This document shows, one piece after another, positions 35,198 through 44,489 of a stretch of DNA of 64,000 nt (the first letter of the stretch is position 1; the number at the start of each line of letters is the position of its first letter). A model generated the notes under the pieces. It was not told where the DNA came from. It saw nothing but the letters and a program-made list of their open reading frames with translations, and made no database searches. The stretch is from NCBI RefSeq assembly GCF_009909195.1, contig NZ_JAAAMU010000013.1:124001-188000 (forward strand), in the 5' to 3' direction. The position numbers were made by a program, and so were the translations under genes. Origin of the DNA: Paenibacillus sacheonensis. Its GTDB lineage: Bacteria; Bacillota; Bacilli; Paenibacillales; Paenibacillaceae.

Positions 35198-36349
35198 ATG
35201 TGGCAGGAATTGAGGTTTCTCGTCGTATCGACGCTGCGGCGCACGTTCCGCAACCGGTCGAATCTGATCATTAATTTCGGTCTGCCGATCGTGGGCATTA
35301 TCCTGGCGACCGTGATCTACGGTTCATCCGGGCAGCCGGATCTTCGGGTCGGCGTCGTCAACGGCGACGGCGGCGGCAGGATCGCGGCGGATACCGTTCA
35401 TTTCATGGGGAATATGAATCACATGCAGCTGGTGGACGTAACGGAGAGCGAGCTCAGGGAACAACTTGCGGCGAGCAAGCTCGACGCAGGGCTTATCCTC
35501 TCGGCAGGCTACTCCGACAGCGTGATGGCAAGCAAACCGGACCATATCGCGCTGCAGACCGTCAAGGGCGCTTCGGGGACGGCATACTTCAAATCGATGC
35601 TGAACAGCTACGTCGACAACGTCAGCGCCATTGCGCGGCTGTCCGCCGGGGATTCCGCGAAGTTCGACCGCCTGTATAAGCGGTACGGCGAGTCGGATTT
35701 CAAGCTGACGACCTCGACGGTCAACGACTCCTCGAGCACGAAGCAAATGTCGACGCAGTCGATCGGGTTTCTGCTGATGTTCATGCTGACGTCCGCCGGC
35801 AGCTTGTCGGAGCTGATCTTGAAGAACCGGGAAAACCGGACCTACTTCCGGATTCTATCGTCTCCGATATCCGCCAGAGTCTACGTCCTCTCGAATATAG
35901 TCGTCAATCTCATCGTCATGATGGCTCAGATCGTCGTTGCTTTGTTCTTCATGCGCGCCGTCTTCCATCTGAGCGCCGGCGTCTCGTTCGGCTCGCTGGG
36001 ATTGCTGCTCGCCGTCTACGCGCTGGTCTCGGTCAGTCTCTCGCTGGCGATCGTATCGTTCGCGAAGAGCTCGGGAGCGGCAAGCGCCATGCAGAATTTG
36101 GTCGTGACGCCCAGCTGCCTGATCGCGGGCTGTTTCTTCCCGATCTCGGTCATGCCGGAAACGATGCAGCGCATCGCCGATTTCCTGCCCCAGCGATGGG
36201 TGCTCGAGGCCATAGAGAAACTGCAGTCGGGCAGCGGCTTGCAGGATATCGGCTTGAACTTCTCGGTGCTGCTCGCGTTCGCGGCCGTCTTCTTCTTGAT
36301 TGCCGTCTACAAATTCGGCCGCAGCAACGATACCCGGAATTTCGTGTAA
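35198..36349 (+). CDS. ABC-2 type permease (LnrN-like)
   Basis: A 383-residue permease with the same plan as its upstream neighbour: helix NLIINFGLPIVGIILATVIYG, outside domain of about 150 residues, then IGFLLMFMLTSAGSLSELIL and further helices, with ENRTYFRILSSPISARVY as the cytoplasmic coupling loop. The two permeases probably form a heterodimer with the ATPase. Overlapping spacing and the strong terminator right after its stop mark it as the last gene of the operon. Confidence 0.88.
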   Translation: MWQELRFLVVSTLRRTFRNRSNLIINFGLPIVGIILATVIYGSSGQPDLRVGVVNGDGGGRIAADTVHFMGNMNHMQLVDVTESELREQLAASKLDAGLILSAGYSDSVMASKPDHIALQTVKGASGTAYFKSMLNSYVDNVSAIARLSAGDSAKFDRLYKRYGESDFKLTTSTVNDSSSTKQMSTQSIGFLLMFMLTSAGSLSELILKNRENRTYFRILSSPISARVYVLSNIVVNLIVMMAQIVVALFFMRAVFHLSAGVSFGSLGLLLAVYALVSVSLSLAIVSFAKSSGAASAMQNLVVTPSCLIAGCFFPISVMPETMQRIADFLPQRWVLEAIEKLQSGSGLQDIGLNFSVLLAFAAVFFLIAVYKFGRSNDTRNFV

Positions 36350-36382
36350 GCAGAGGTGGATCAAAGGTTCGTTTCGAAGCAG

Positions 36383-36417
36383 GAGGCCGGCAAGCGAGAT
36401 CTTGCCGGCCTCTTTTT
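36383..36417 (+). terminator. intrinsic terminator of the exporter operon
   Basis: GAGGCCGGCAAG (36383-36394) pairs perfectly with CTTGCCGGCCTC (36401-36412), then TTTTT. Confidence 0.92.
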
Positions 36418-36433
36418 GGCGCAATTTGAAAGC

Positions 36434-36523
36434 AATGTCCACAATGTACAGTCGAGCGCTCCCCGGCCGGGTACAAATGTTTACTTTATATTGTTTTCGG
36501 CCGAGAGGGCGGCATGGCACAAT
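36434..36523 (+). promoter_or_regulatory. paired 19-bp operator and promoter of the beta-helix gene
   Basis: Copy 1 AATGTCCA-N5-TACAGT-type at 36434-36452 (reads AATGTCCACAATGTACAGT) and a weaker copy 2 at 36476-36494 (AATGTTTA-N5-TATTGT) are 42 bp apart. A -10-like CACAAT lies at 36518-36523, 23 bp after copy 2. The same arrangement occurs at 39743 and 42338. Confidence 0.6.
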
Positions 36524-36564
36524 CGGAATGCAACGAAACCAATATCGCGAAGGAGGATGTAGTA

Positions 36565-39500
36565 ATGAAATTGCATCGATTGATCATGGTTCTGCTAGCG
36601 GCCGCGGTCGTGGCCGGGGTGGGGCTGCCGTCGTTCGCCGGCCGCGCGTTCGCGGCGACGAACTATTACGTAAGCCCTGCGGGCAGCGATTCGACGGGCA
36701 GCGGCTCGGCAGGGAGTCCCTGGAAAACGATCGCGTACGCGGCGGCGCATGTTCCGGCCGGGGTTGGCAATACGATCGTGCTGTCGGCGGGAACGTTCAC
36801 GGAAACGCAGCCGATCCAACTGCCGGTCGGCGTGAACGTGACCGGGGCCGGCGTCTCCCAGACGACCGTCTCGGCAGGATCGCTGCCCGCGGCCGGAGGG
36901 CGAACGGAGCTGTTCCTGCTCGTCTCGCCGTCGCACGCGAACGGCAGCCAAACGTTAAGCGGCTTTACGATCAACGGTCAGTCGAAAGCGCTGGAGGCGG
37001 GCATTCACGCGGAAGGCCGAGACAACGTGGTCATCCACGACGTGAACGTCACGAACACGAAGCACACGGCCATGCGGATCATCTCCGGCTGGACGGCGAC
37101 CGACACGACCGCGCCATCCTTTTACGTTACGGGCATCCAGGTGTACAACAACGTATTGACCAACGTCGCCCAAGACCTGTCGGGCTGGACGTCGGGGGCC
37201 ATCCTGATCGGCGGCGTCGACGGCGCGCTCGTCCACCATAACACGATCAACGAGAATGCCGGGTACGGCATCAAATTCGAGAACAGCGGCTGGTTCAAAG
37301 GGCTCAAGGTATACAACAACACGATCAATACGAACAGCTACGACACGCTATGGGGAGCGGACGCGTCCCTGGAATTCTGGAACATCTACGACAACAGCGA
37401 AATCTACAACAATACGCTGAACAACTGGGTCTCCCTAGTGAACCGGTTCGCGGGAACGGGCACGTCCTTGTCGTTCCACGATAACACGGAGATTAACGCG
37501 CGCGACGATAACCCGAACGCGGGCGTAGAGATGGCCGTCGGCAACGCGAAGATGTACAACAACTACATCGAGCAATCGCGCTGGGGGGTCGGCCTGTGGC
37601 AGGAGAAGTACGTCAGCAACAACGAGATTTACAATAACGTGTTCTACAACCGCGTGCTTCCGGCCGACGATTGGAATTCGGGCATCTACTTCGAGAATCT
37701 CAATGTTGGATACGCTTACAACAACAACAAGATCTACAATAACTATTTCAATAAATACGAGCAGGCGGTCTGGTACAAGGCGGTCGGCAATTCGCCGATC
37801 ACGAACACGAAGTTCCAGAACAACATCGTGGAAGACATGGAGTACGCCCTCATCCTGACCGCGTCGGATACCAATTACCTGGTCGACACGACGATGACGT
37901 ATAATGTCCTGAACAACGTGCCGGCCGTCCTGAGGGCGTTCGGATCGACCCCGGTCAATCTCGTGACGACGAACAATCTCACGGGCAGCCCCGGCTTGAC
38001 CGGCTCCGGCGCGAAGCCGGATCCGTACTTCCGTCCTTCGTCGGCTTCGAGCCTCGTCGTGAATGCGGGCACGAACGTCGGATTGCCTTACAGCGGCACG
38101 GCGCCGGACATCGGCCGCTACGAATGGACGGGAAGCGGAGGCGGCGACACGACCTCTCCGACGGCTCCGTCCGGATTGGCTTCCCCGAGCAAGACGGATA
38201 CCAGCGTCAACCTGACGTGGACCGCTTCGACGGACAACGTCGGCGTGGCCGGCTACGACGTCTTCCGGGGGACGACGAAGGTGAATGCTGCGTTGATCAC
38301 GTCAACCAGCTATACCGTAACGGGCTTGTCGGCGAGCACCGCGTACTCGTTCACCGTCAAGGCGAAGGACGCGGCGGGCAATGAATCTGCCGCGAGCGGC
38401 GCATTATCGGTGACGACCAACGCCGCTTCCTCGTCGACCTTCGTGAAAGGGATCAACTTCAACGGCGGTGCGGCGACGATCAACGGCAACGCGTGGCTCG
38501 CGGAAAGCTCGGCAGGCTTGACGCTCAGCGCGGTGAGCCGGACGACGAGCGCGCTGACGCCGTCCCCGGCGGTCGACGGCGCGACAAGCGGCATGCTGAA
38601 TTCGGCGATCTGGAACTCCGGCAATTTCTCGGTCGACCAGTCGCTGACGAACGGCACTTACCAAGTGTATCTGTGGGTCATCGAGAATTACGCAGCTAAC
38701 TACCGTTCGTTCAACGTAAACCTGGAGGGCGCTTCGGCGACCTCGTCGCCGATCGGGTCGCTTGCGCTCGGCAGCTGGGTTCGTTACGGGCCTTACGCGG
38801 CAACGGTAGGCGACGGCGTCTTGGATATGGACGTCTTGAAAGTAACCGGCGACCCGCATCTGATGGGCATGGAAATTTGGTCGACGGGCGGCGGAGGCTC
38901 CGATACGACGGCGCCGACCGCGCCGACGGGGTTGGCGTCGCCTGGCAAGACGGACACGACGGTAAGTCTGTCGTGGACGGCCGCGACGGATAACGTCGGG
39001 GTCGCGGGCTACGACGTGTACTACGGCACGACCAAGGCGAACGCGTCGGCGATCGCCGGCACGTCTTACACCGTTACGGGACTGACGCCGAGCACGGCCT
39101 ATTCGTTTACGGTGAAGGCAAAGGATGCCGCGGGCAACGTATCGGCCGCGAGCGGGGCGCTGTCCGCGACGACGAACGCGGCGTCGTCCGGCACGGCTTA
39201 CGAAGCGGAAGCGGCGGCCAACCTGCTGACCGGAGGCGCATGGAAGGGAAGCTGCTCGACCTGCTCGGGCGGGTTCGCGGTGAAGAACGTCGGGAACAAC
39301 GACGGCACGCTGCAAGTTAACGGCGTCTCGGCTCCGTCGACTGGAAGCTACACCTTGAAGGTGTACTACTTGAACGGGGATCCGGCCGCACGGACGAGTC
39401 TCATGAGCGTCAACGGCGGCGCTCCGGTTACGGTCACCTTCGCGCCGACGGGAAGCTGGACGACGGTCGGTTCCGTGAACGTGACCGTCGCCTTGAACGC

Positions 39501-39576
39501 GGGAAGCAATTCCGTCAAGTTCTATCACAATGCCGGTTCGTACGCGCCGGACTTCGATAAGCTCGAACGCTTATAG
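36565..39576 (+). CDS. secreted parallel beta-helix protein with FN3 and CBM domains
   Basis: A 1003-residue secreted protein. Signal peptide (about 1-30, ...GRAFA-A), then a right-handed parallel beta-helix (about 32-525) rich in Asn ladders (VYNNVL, IYNNT, KIYNNYF repeats) as in pectate lyases and other polysaccharide-active enzymes. A first FN3 domain (about 528-619), a malectin-like module, a second FN3 (about 780-871) nearly identical to the first, and a C-terminal CBM6/35-like domain ([10 protein letters not shown]...) follow. AAGGAGG sets ATG 36565. It probably cleaves or binds a plant or microbial polysaccharide outside the cell, supplying the ABC importer downstream. Confidence 0.85.
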   Translation: MKLHRLIMVLLAAAVVAGVGLPSFAGRAFAATNYYVSPAGSDSTGSGSAGSPWKTIAYAAAHVPAGVGNTIVLSAGTFTETQPIQLPVGVNVTGAGVSQTTVSAGSLPAAGGRTELFLLVSPSHANGSQTLSGFTINGQSKALEAGIHAEGRDNVVIHDVNVTNTKHTAMRIISGWTATDTTAPSFYVTGIQVYNNVLTNVAQDLSGWTSGAILIGGVDGALVHHNTINENAGYGIKFENSGWFKGLKVYNNTINTNSYDTLWGADASLEFWNIYDNSEIYNNTLNNWVSLVNRFAGTGTSLSFHDNTEINARDDNPNAGVEMAVGNAKMYNNYIEQSRWGVGLWQEKYVSNNEIYNNVFYNRVLPADDWNSGIYFENLNVGYAYNNNKIYNNYFNKYEQAVWYKAVGNSPITNTKFQNNIVEDMEYALILTASDTNYLVDTTMTYNVLNNVPAVLRAFGSTPVNLVTTNNLTGSPGLTGSGAKPDPYFRPSSASSLVVNAGTNVGLPYSGTAPDIGRYEWTGSGGGDTTSPTAPSGLASPSKTDTSVNLTWTASTDNVGVAGYDVFRGTTKVNAALITSTSYTVTGLSASTAYSFTVKAKDAAGNESAASGALSVTTNAASSSTFVKGINFNGGAATINGNAWLAESSAGLTLSAVSRTTSALTPSPAVDGATSGMLNSAIWNSGNFSVDQSLTNGTYQVYLWVIENYAANYRSFNVNLEGASATSSPIGSLALGSWVRYGPYAATVGDGVLDMDVLKVTGDPHLMGMEIWSTGGGGSDTTAPTAPTGLASPGKTDTTVSLSWTAATDNVGVAGYDVYYGTTKANASAIAGTSYTVTGLTPSTAYSFTVKAKDAAGNVSAASGALSATTNAASSGTAYEAEAAANLLTGGAWKGSCSTCSGGFAVKNVGNNDGTLQVNGVSAPSTGSYTLKVYYLNGDPAARTSLMSVNGGAPVTVTFAPTGSWTTVGSVNVTVALNAGSNSVKFYHNAGSYAPDFDKLERL
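38146..39178 (+). repeat. duplicated FN3 domains
   Basis: Two FN3 units (38146-38424 and 38902-39178) share most residues, including the [13 protein letters not shown] core and [12 protein letters not shown]. They flank a 155-residue module. Confidence 0.75.
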
Positions 39577-39607
39577 GACGCCGGTGCTTGGAACGGGGTG
39601 CAAAGGG

Positions 39608-39707
39608 AACTCGGGAGGCCTTCGGGCCTTCCGAGTTTCTTGCGTTTTACCTGAAGCCGCAGCCTCAGCTATGAAGTCCAGGGAAGCCTTCGGGCTTCCC
39701 TATTTTA
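39608..39707 (+). terminator. two tandem UUCG-loop terminators
   Basis: AACTCGGGAGGCC/GGCCTTCCGAGTT (39608-39637, loop TTCG) then AGGGAAGCC/GGCTTCCCT (39680-39701, loop TTCG) followed by ATTTT. They close the beta-helix gene and fill part of the 300-bp gap before the glycosidase gene; the rest of that gap is the operator region at 39743-39832. Confidence 0.85.
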
Positions 39708-39742
39708 CGTCACCGGCCCTTCGCGAATCCGAATCGGACAGA

Positions 39743-39832
39743 AATGTTCACGTTTGGCAGTCGGCTTCAGGCGAAGGAGGATACCGACGTTCACATCGTA
39801 CAGTAGTCCGCGCGCCTCCCTGCCGGCATAAT
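39743..39832 (+). promoter_or_regulatory. paired 19-bp operator and promoter of the glycosidase gene
   Basis: Copy 1 at 39743-39761 (AATGTTCA-N5-GGCAGT) and copy 2 at 39786-39804 (GACGTTCA-N5-TACAGT) are 43 bp apart. CATAAT at 39827-39832 follows copy 2 after 22 bp. Confidence 0.65.
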
Positions 39833-39877
39833 GACGCTGAGCGGCATCGAAGTCCTATCCGAATGGAGGTTTCACCC

Positions 39878-42313
39878 GTGCAGCACGAAAGCATCGCAAT
39901 TATTCATTGGGCGAAAAGAGAGCCCCTTGCATCACCTTTGGCAATGCCCCCGGCCGGTTACGCCGGCAAGCAGACGGCTGTGCCCGCTGCAATGCCCCCT
40001 GCCGACCCCTCGGCAGCGCAGTCGGCAGTGCCCATTGGGGAGTCCTCGCGCGGAACCGAGCATGCCGCCGCGATCTCCCGCGAATCGAACGAATGGCTGC
40101 TCGGCTGCGAGGGCGAACCGGCCGAATACGAAGGCATCGTCCGCGTGCCGCGCAGCGGAGCATTGAGGCTGCACTGGCGTTCGCCCAGACCGGTCCGGAT
40201 CTGGTTCGACGGCCTGCCGGTCGTGGACGAGCCTCTTTATTGGCGATCGTTTCAACGCGAGATCCGCGGAGCGTTCGTCATACCGTGCCGGAAGGGCGAG
40301 TGGAGCATCCGGATCCGGACGGGCGAACGGCCGTCGTTTGCGCCCTACGCGGCTGCGAACTGTCCGTCGCGCAACCGGGAGAAGGTGCTTCGGGCGATCC
40401 GGGAGACGCGTCCGGACGTCATCCGGCTAGAGGGAATCGTCCTGCCGGACTGCGCCGCCCCGCCGTCGGTCGCCCTGCGCTTCGATCCGATCCAGCACCG
40501 GGAAGGCGGCATCGTCTATCAGCGCGTCGAAGCAAAGCCGCTGCCGGATCCGTTCGAGGACCCGAGCGGGGACTGCCGGACAACGGCGGAGCGGAGGACG
40601 CCGCCCCTGCATATCGCCTCAAGCAGAGTCCCGTACGAGACGGGTTTCGCGGAGGCAGGGGATTGCGCTCCCGGCTTGCGCGTCGCCTACGTTCCGGTCG
40701 CGGACGAGCTCGACCCGCTTCCCGCGCTGCGGGGGGAAGAGGAGGAAGCCCGCGCGGAGCCGCTGCTTGAAATCGTCCGCACCGACGATCTGCTGCTGCG
40801 GACGGAGCGTTCGGACATGCCGGTCCCCGTCGCCTTCCCCGTGTTCGAGTCGCTCGGGCGATTGGCGCCGGAGCAGGAGTACCGCCGGTTTACGTGGCCG
40901 ACGAGGGATGAGCTTGCCGCCGCGGTACCGATTCCGGTCCTGCCGGATGAATGGGCGGCGCTCGCCGGACTTTACGATGAAGCATGGATCATGCTGCTCG
41001 GGTTGATCCGGGAGCCGCGCCCGGACAGCGGGCTGCCGAACGGCTACATTTCGACCGGGTCGAACTTTCCCCATAACCAGTTTCTGTGGGATACGGCGTT
41101 CACGGCGATTGCCGCCAAGTACGGCTTCCGTGCGCTGCCGGCGCATGCTTCCTTGGACGTCGTCTACGCGACCCAATTCGACGGCGGTTATATCCACCGG
41201 GAGCTGGACGTGCGCGATAAGCAGCCGGTGCTCTACGAGCCGGATTTCGGACCGAATCCGCCGATTCTGACGCTGGCGGAATGGAGCCTGGCGTCGCTGA
41301 CGGGCGACCGCCTGCGCCTGAAGCGGACATATCCCGCCTTGAAGGCTTATCATCGCTGGATCGTCCGCAATCGTCGGCAGGCGAACGGCACGTATTGGAC
41401 GACCGGCCTGGCCAACGGACTCGACAATTCGCCTTCCTACGGAAACGGCTATCCGTGCCTGACCGCGCAGATGATCCACGACGCGGAGCTGCTCGGCCGA
41501 ATCGCGGGACTGCTCGGTTACGGCGAGGAAGCCGAAGCGTGGGAGCGGGAACGCGAGGAGACGGCCGCTGCGCTGAACGAACGTCTGTGGGATCCGGACG
41601 CGCGCATTTATTCCGCCTCTTTGGACGAGGGCGGACACAATCCGAATAAGATCGTCACCGCCTTCTGGCCGCTCCTGGCCGGCTCCGTTCCGCCGGAACG
41701 GGCAGAGGAACTCGAGAAGCATCTGACCGATCCGGCTTCCTTCTGGCGGCCGCATCCGATTCCGAGCACGGCGGCGGACTCCCCGTACTTCGACCCGGCG
41801 GGCGACTACTGGCGGGGCTCGGTGTGGGCGCCGACGAATTATGCGGCCATCCGGGGATTCCAGCGGTCCGGCAGGACGGAGCTTGCCAGGGAAACGGCGT
41901 TGAAGCATCTGAACGCCATCCTGGCCGTGCATCGCGGCACCGGCCGCTTCTGGGAGAATTACGGCAGCGAGGAGACAGCCAAGGGCAGCGCTTCGGCCCC
42001 GGATTACAGCTGGACGGCGCTGGGGCCGGTCGCGCTGCTGCTCGAGACGGTCATCGGACTAGAGCCCGACGCGCTGCACGGCTCGCTGCGCTGGAGCCCG
42101 CCGCTCCGCAGAGCCGTGGGCGTGAAGCGTTACCCGCTCGGCTCCGCGACGATCGACGCGGAGCTGAAGGAAGAGCAGGACGGCTGGCATGCGCACGTGA
42201 GGACCGACAAGCCGTTCCTGCTGAGCCTGACGCTCGGCGGCGATACGCGCGAATTCCGGTGCCGCGCCGGACATCAGCGGTGGGCAATCGCCATGCCGGA
42301 TGGCCCCTGCTGA
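39878..42313 (+). CDS. (alpha/alpha)6-barrel glycoside hydrolase (MGH1/GH63-like)
   Basis: An 811-residue protein without signal peptide, so it acts on imported sugars. The N-terminal half is beta-rich; the C-terminal half (about 380-740) is a helical barrel of the GH37/GH63/mannosylglycerate-hydrolase type: NGYISTGSNFPHNQFLWDTAFTA (acid Asp in LWD), GLANGLDNSPSY and the Glu in FWENYGSEET with GSASAPDYSWTAL. Inverting glycosidase activity is expected; the exact linkage is unknown. GTG 39878 is the start, 7 bp after GGAGGT; the open frame runs further upstream across the promoter but without an RBS. Confidence 0.8.
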   Translation: MQHESIAIIHWAKREPLASPLAMPPAGYAGKQTAVPAAMPPADPSAAQSAVPIGESSRGTEHAAAISRESNEWLLGCEGEPAEYEGIVRVPRSGALRLHWRSPRPVRIWFDGLPVVDEPLYWRSFQREIRGAFVIPCRKGEWSIRIRTGERPSFAPYAAANCPSRNREKVLRAIRETRPDVIRLEGIVLPDCAAPPSVALRFDPIQHREGGIVYQRVEAKPLPDPFEDPSGDCRTTAERRTPPLHIASSRVPYETGFAEAGDCAPGLRVAYVPVADELDPLPALRGEEEEARAEPLLEIVRTDDLLLRTERSDMPVPVAFPVFESLGRLAPEQEYRRFTWPTRDELAAAVPIPVLPDEWAALAGLYDEAWIMLLGLIREPRPDSGLPNGYISTGSNFPHNQFLWDTAFTAIAAKYGFRALPAHASLDVVYATQFDGGYIHRELDVRDKQPVLYEPDFGPNPPILTLAEWSLASLTGDRLRLKRTYPALKAYHRWIVRNRRQANGTYWTTGLANGLDNSPSYGNGYPCLTAQMIHDAELLGRIAGLLGYGEEAEAWEREREETAAALNERLWDPDARIYSASLDEGGHNPNKIVTAFWPLLAGSVPPERAEELEKHLTDPASFWRPHPIPSTAADSPYFDPAGDYWRGSVWAPTNYAAIRGFQRSGRTELARETALKHLNAILAVHRGTGRFWENYGSEETAKGSASAPDYSWTALGPVALLLETVIGLEPDALHGSLRWSPPLRRAVGVKRYPLGSATIDAELKEEQDGWHAHVRTDKPFLLSLTLGGDTREFRCRAGHQRWAIAMPDGPC

Positions 42314-42337
42314 ATGCGAAGGGTCACGAGAGGGAGC

Positions 42338-42417
42338 AATGTTCATTTTATACAGTCCGCCGGGCCCGTAATGTTCAGTTCGTACAGTATCCCGAACCCG
42401 GATTCCCGCCGCATAAT
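42338..42417 (+). promoter_or_regulatory. paired 19-bp operator and promoter of the ABC importer
   Basis: Copy 1 at 42338-42356 (AATGTTCA-N5-TACAGT) and copy 2 at 42370-42388 (AATGTTCA-N5-TACAGT) are both perfect matches to the consensus and 32 bp apart. CATAAT at 42412-42417 is 23 bp after copy 2. Confidence 0.7.
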
Positions 42418-42501
42418 GGGCATCAGTACCCGTAAGCGTTCCGACTCGAAATCGGGGAATCCAATCTTGCAGCTTTGCATACGAAATCGAGGTGACCGCA
42501 T

Positions 42502-43416
42502 ATGAAAAGAGCTTTTCCCTTCCTTCGGGGCAAGAACGGAGAATTGAGCCTGCTGTTCCTGCCGGGCTTCCTGTTCTTCCTCGTGATGTCGTACGTGCCG
42601 ATGGTGGGCATCGTCATCGCGTTCAAGGATTACAATCTGCGCAAAGGCATTTTCGGCAGCGAATGGGTCGGCTTCGACAACCTGAAGTTTTTCTTCATTA
42701 GCGACACGGCCTGGCGGGTGACGAGAAACACGATCCTTTACAGCCTCGGCTACATTTTCGTGACGCTGATCGTCTCCTTGGCCCTGGCCATCCTGCTTAA
42801 CGAGCTGACCAAGAGATGGATCAAGGTCCATCAGACGATTATGTTCCTGCCGTATTTCCTGTCATGGGTACTCGTGTCGTATATCACGAACGCGTTCCTC
42901 GACCACCAGAACGGCTTCCTGAACGCGGTGCTGGCCGGCTTTGGCCTGGAGAAGATCGAATGGTATTTCGGCGCGCAATACTGGCCGTTCATCCTGAATA
43001 TCGTTCATCTCTGGAAAGCGGTCGGCTTCAGCGTCCTGCTCTACTATGCCGGCATCATGGGCATCGATCAAAGTTATTACGAGGCGGCCAGAATCGACGG
43101 GGCGAACAAGGCGCAGATGGCGAGGAGCATCACGATTCCGCTGCTGACGCCGCTGATTACGATTCTGCTCATTCTATCGATCGGGGGCATGTTCCGGGGA
43201 GACTTCGGTTTGCATTATTTCATCCCGAACAACACCGGACTCATCTATTCGTCGACGGACATCATCGACACGTACGTGTTCCGGGCACTCCGGACGCTCG
43301 GCGATATCTCGATGTCGGCGGCGGTCGGCTTGTTCCAATCGATCGTCGGTCTCGTGCTCGTGCTGCTTTCCAATCTGCTTGTACGCAAAATCAACGACGA
43401 GAATTCGCTCTGGTAA
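42502..43416 (+). CDS. CUT1 sugar ABC transporter permease (LplB-like)
   Basis: A 304-residue inner-membrane permease of a carbohydrate importer. Six helices begin LLFLPGFLFFLVMSYVPMVG; the coupling EAA loop is YYEAARIDGANKAQM. It resembles LplB, which pairs with YtcP-type permeases in Paenibacillus and Bacillus. CGAGGTGA lies before the ATG. It leads a permease-permease-binding-protein operon; the ATPase is not encoded here, so a shared MsmX-type ATPase is expected from other loci. Confidence 0.9.
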   Translation: MKRAFPFLRGKNGELSLLFLPGFLFFLVMSYVPMVGIVIAFKDYNLRKGIFGSEWVGFDNLKFFFISDTAWRVTRNTILYSLGYIFVTLIVSLALAILLNELTKRWIKVHQTIMFLPYFLSWVLVSYITNAFLDHQNGFLNAVLAGFGLEKIEWYFGAQYWPFILNIVHLWKAVGFSVLLYYAGIMGIDQSYYEAARIDGANKAQMARSITIPLLTPLITILLILSIGGMFRGDFGLHYFIPNNTGLIYSSTDIIDTYVFRALRTLGDISMSAAVGLFQSIVGLVLVLLSNLLVRKINDENSLW

Positions 43417-43429
43417 AGGAGGCTTACGC

Positions 43430-44374
43430 ATGTCAACCGCAAACGCGGCCGCCGCTCCGGCGGCCGACTTCCAGACCGGGCGTCCCAAAGCGCTGGAAAC
43501 CCATCCGTTCTATCGCCGTCTCATCAATGCCCTGTTCAGCGTCCTATCGCTATGCATTTTCGTTCCGTTCCTGCTCGTTGTCGTCTCATCCTTCTCTTCG
43601 GAGGACTCCATTCTGAAGCATGGCTATCAGTTCTTGCCGGAGCGGTGGTCCCTTGCTGCCTACCGGCTCGTGTTCCAGTCGCCCGCAATCCTGATGAAGG
43701 CCTACGGGGTTACGGTTTACGTCACCGTCGTCGGCACGGCGGCCGGGCTGCTCCTGACCGCGATGACGGGCTGGGTGCTGTCGAGAAGGGATTACAAGTA
43801 TAACCGCCAAGCGACGTTCTACGTCTTCTTCACGATGCTGTTCGGCGGCGGACTCGTGCCGTTCTATATTCTGATGACGCAATACCTGCATCTGAAAGAC
43901 AACCTGCTGGCGATCATTATCCCCGGCCTGCTCAGTCCGTTCCACATCATGATCATGAAGGGGTTTCTCGCGAAAATGCCGTTCGAGATGATCGAATCCG
44001 CGAAGGTGGACGGCTCGAGCGAAATGCGCATTTTCTTCACGATGGTCCTGCCGTTATCGACGCCGGCGCTCGCCACGCTCGGCCTCACGATCGCTTTCAA
44101 CTATTGGAATGAATGGTTCAATGCGATGCTGTTCATCGACAAGCCGAATCTCGTGACGCTTCAGCTGCTGCTCGTCCGAATGCTCAATACGATCGAATAC
44201 TTGACCGCCAACACGGAATTCGTCAAGCAGCTGAATATCGACGTGTCCCATCTTCCGAAATACAGCGTGCGCATGGCGATGGCGATCATGGCTGCGGGAC
44301 CGATGCTCTGCATTTTCCCTTTCTTCCAGCGGTATTTCGTTGCCGGCCTGACGCTCGGCTCGCTCAAAGGCTGA
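43430..44374 (+). CDS. CUT1 sugar ABC transporter permease (YtcP-like)
   Basis: A 314-residue permease with an Ala-rich cytoplasmic N-tail and six helices (ALFSVLSLCIFVPFLLVVVSSF ...). The coupling loop is MIESAKVDGSSEMRIF. AAAGGAGG precedes ATG 43430, 13 bp after the LplB-like gene; an in-frame ATG at 43379 would overlap that gene and lacks an RBS. It forms the transmembrane heterodimer with the upstream permease. Confidence 0.9.
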   Translation: MSTANAAAAPAADFQTGRPKALETHPFYRRLINALFSVLSLCIFVPFLLVVVSSFSSEDSILKHGYQFLPERWSLAAYRLVFQSPAILMKAYGVTVYVTVVGTAAGLLLTAMTGWVLSRRDYKYNRQATFYVFFTMLFGGGLVPFYILMTQYLHLKDNLLAIIIPGLLSPFHIMIMKGFLAKMPFEMIESAKVDGSSEMRIFFTMVLPLSTPALATLGLTIAFNYWNEWFNAMLFIDKPNLVTLQLLLVRMLNTIEYLTANTEFVKQLNIDVSHLPKYSVRMAMAIMAAGPMLCIFPFFQRYFVAGLTLGSLKG

Positions 44375-44398
44375 CATTGGCCGCCCATGCAGGAACTC

Positions 44399-44455
44399 AC
44401 GGCGGAGAACAAGGACGGAGAAGAATTTATCCTTGTCCTCCACGGCCGTTTTCCA
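44399..44455 (+). terminator. intercistronic hairpin before the binding-protein gene
   Basis: ACAAGGA (44409-44415) pairs with TCCTTGT (44430-44436), extended by partly matching outer arms and followed by TTTT near 44459. Placed between permease and solute-binding-protein genes it may be an attenuator or an mRNA-stabilising stem. Confidence 0.5.
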
Positions 44456-44489
44456 ACATAATAGAATAGACCAGGGAGGTTGTTCGGCA

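Noticed and set aside
39530-39877. Upstream extension of the glycosidase frame
   Set aside because: The open frame crosses the terminators and operator pair of the intergenic region; the GTG at 39878 has the only good RBS.
44375-44489. A further copy of the 19-bp operator before the binding-protein gene
   Set aside because: A CATAAT is present near 44457, but no AATGTTCA/TACAGT pair lies upstream of it.
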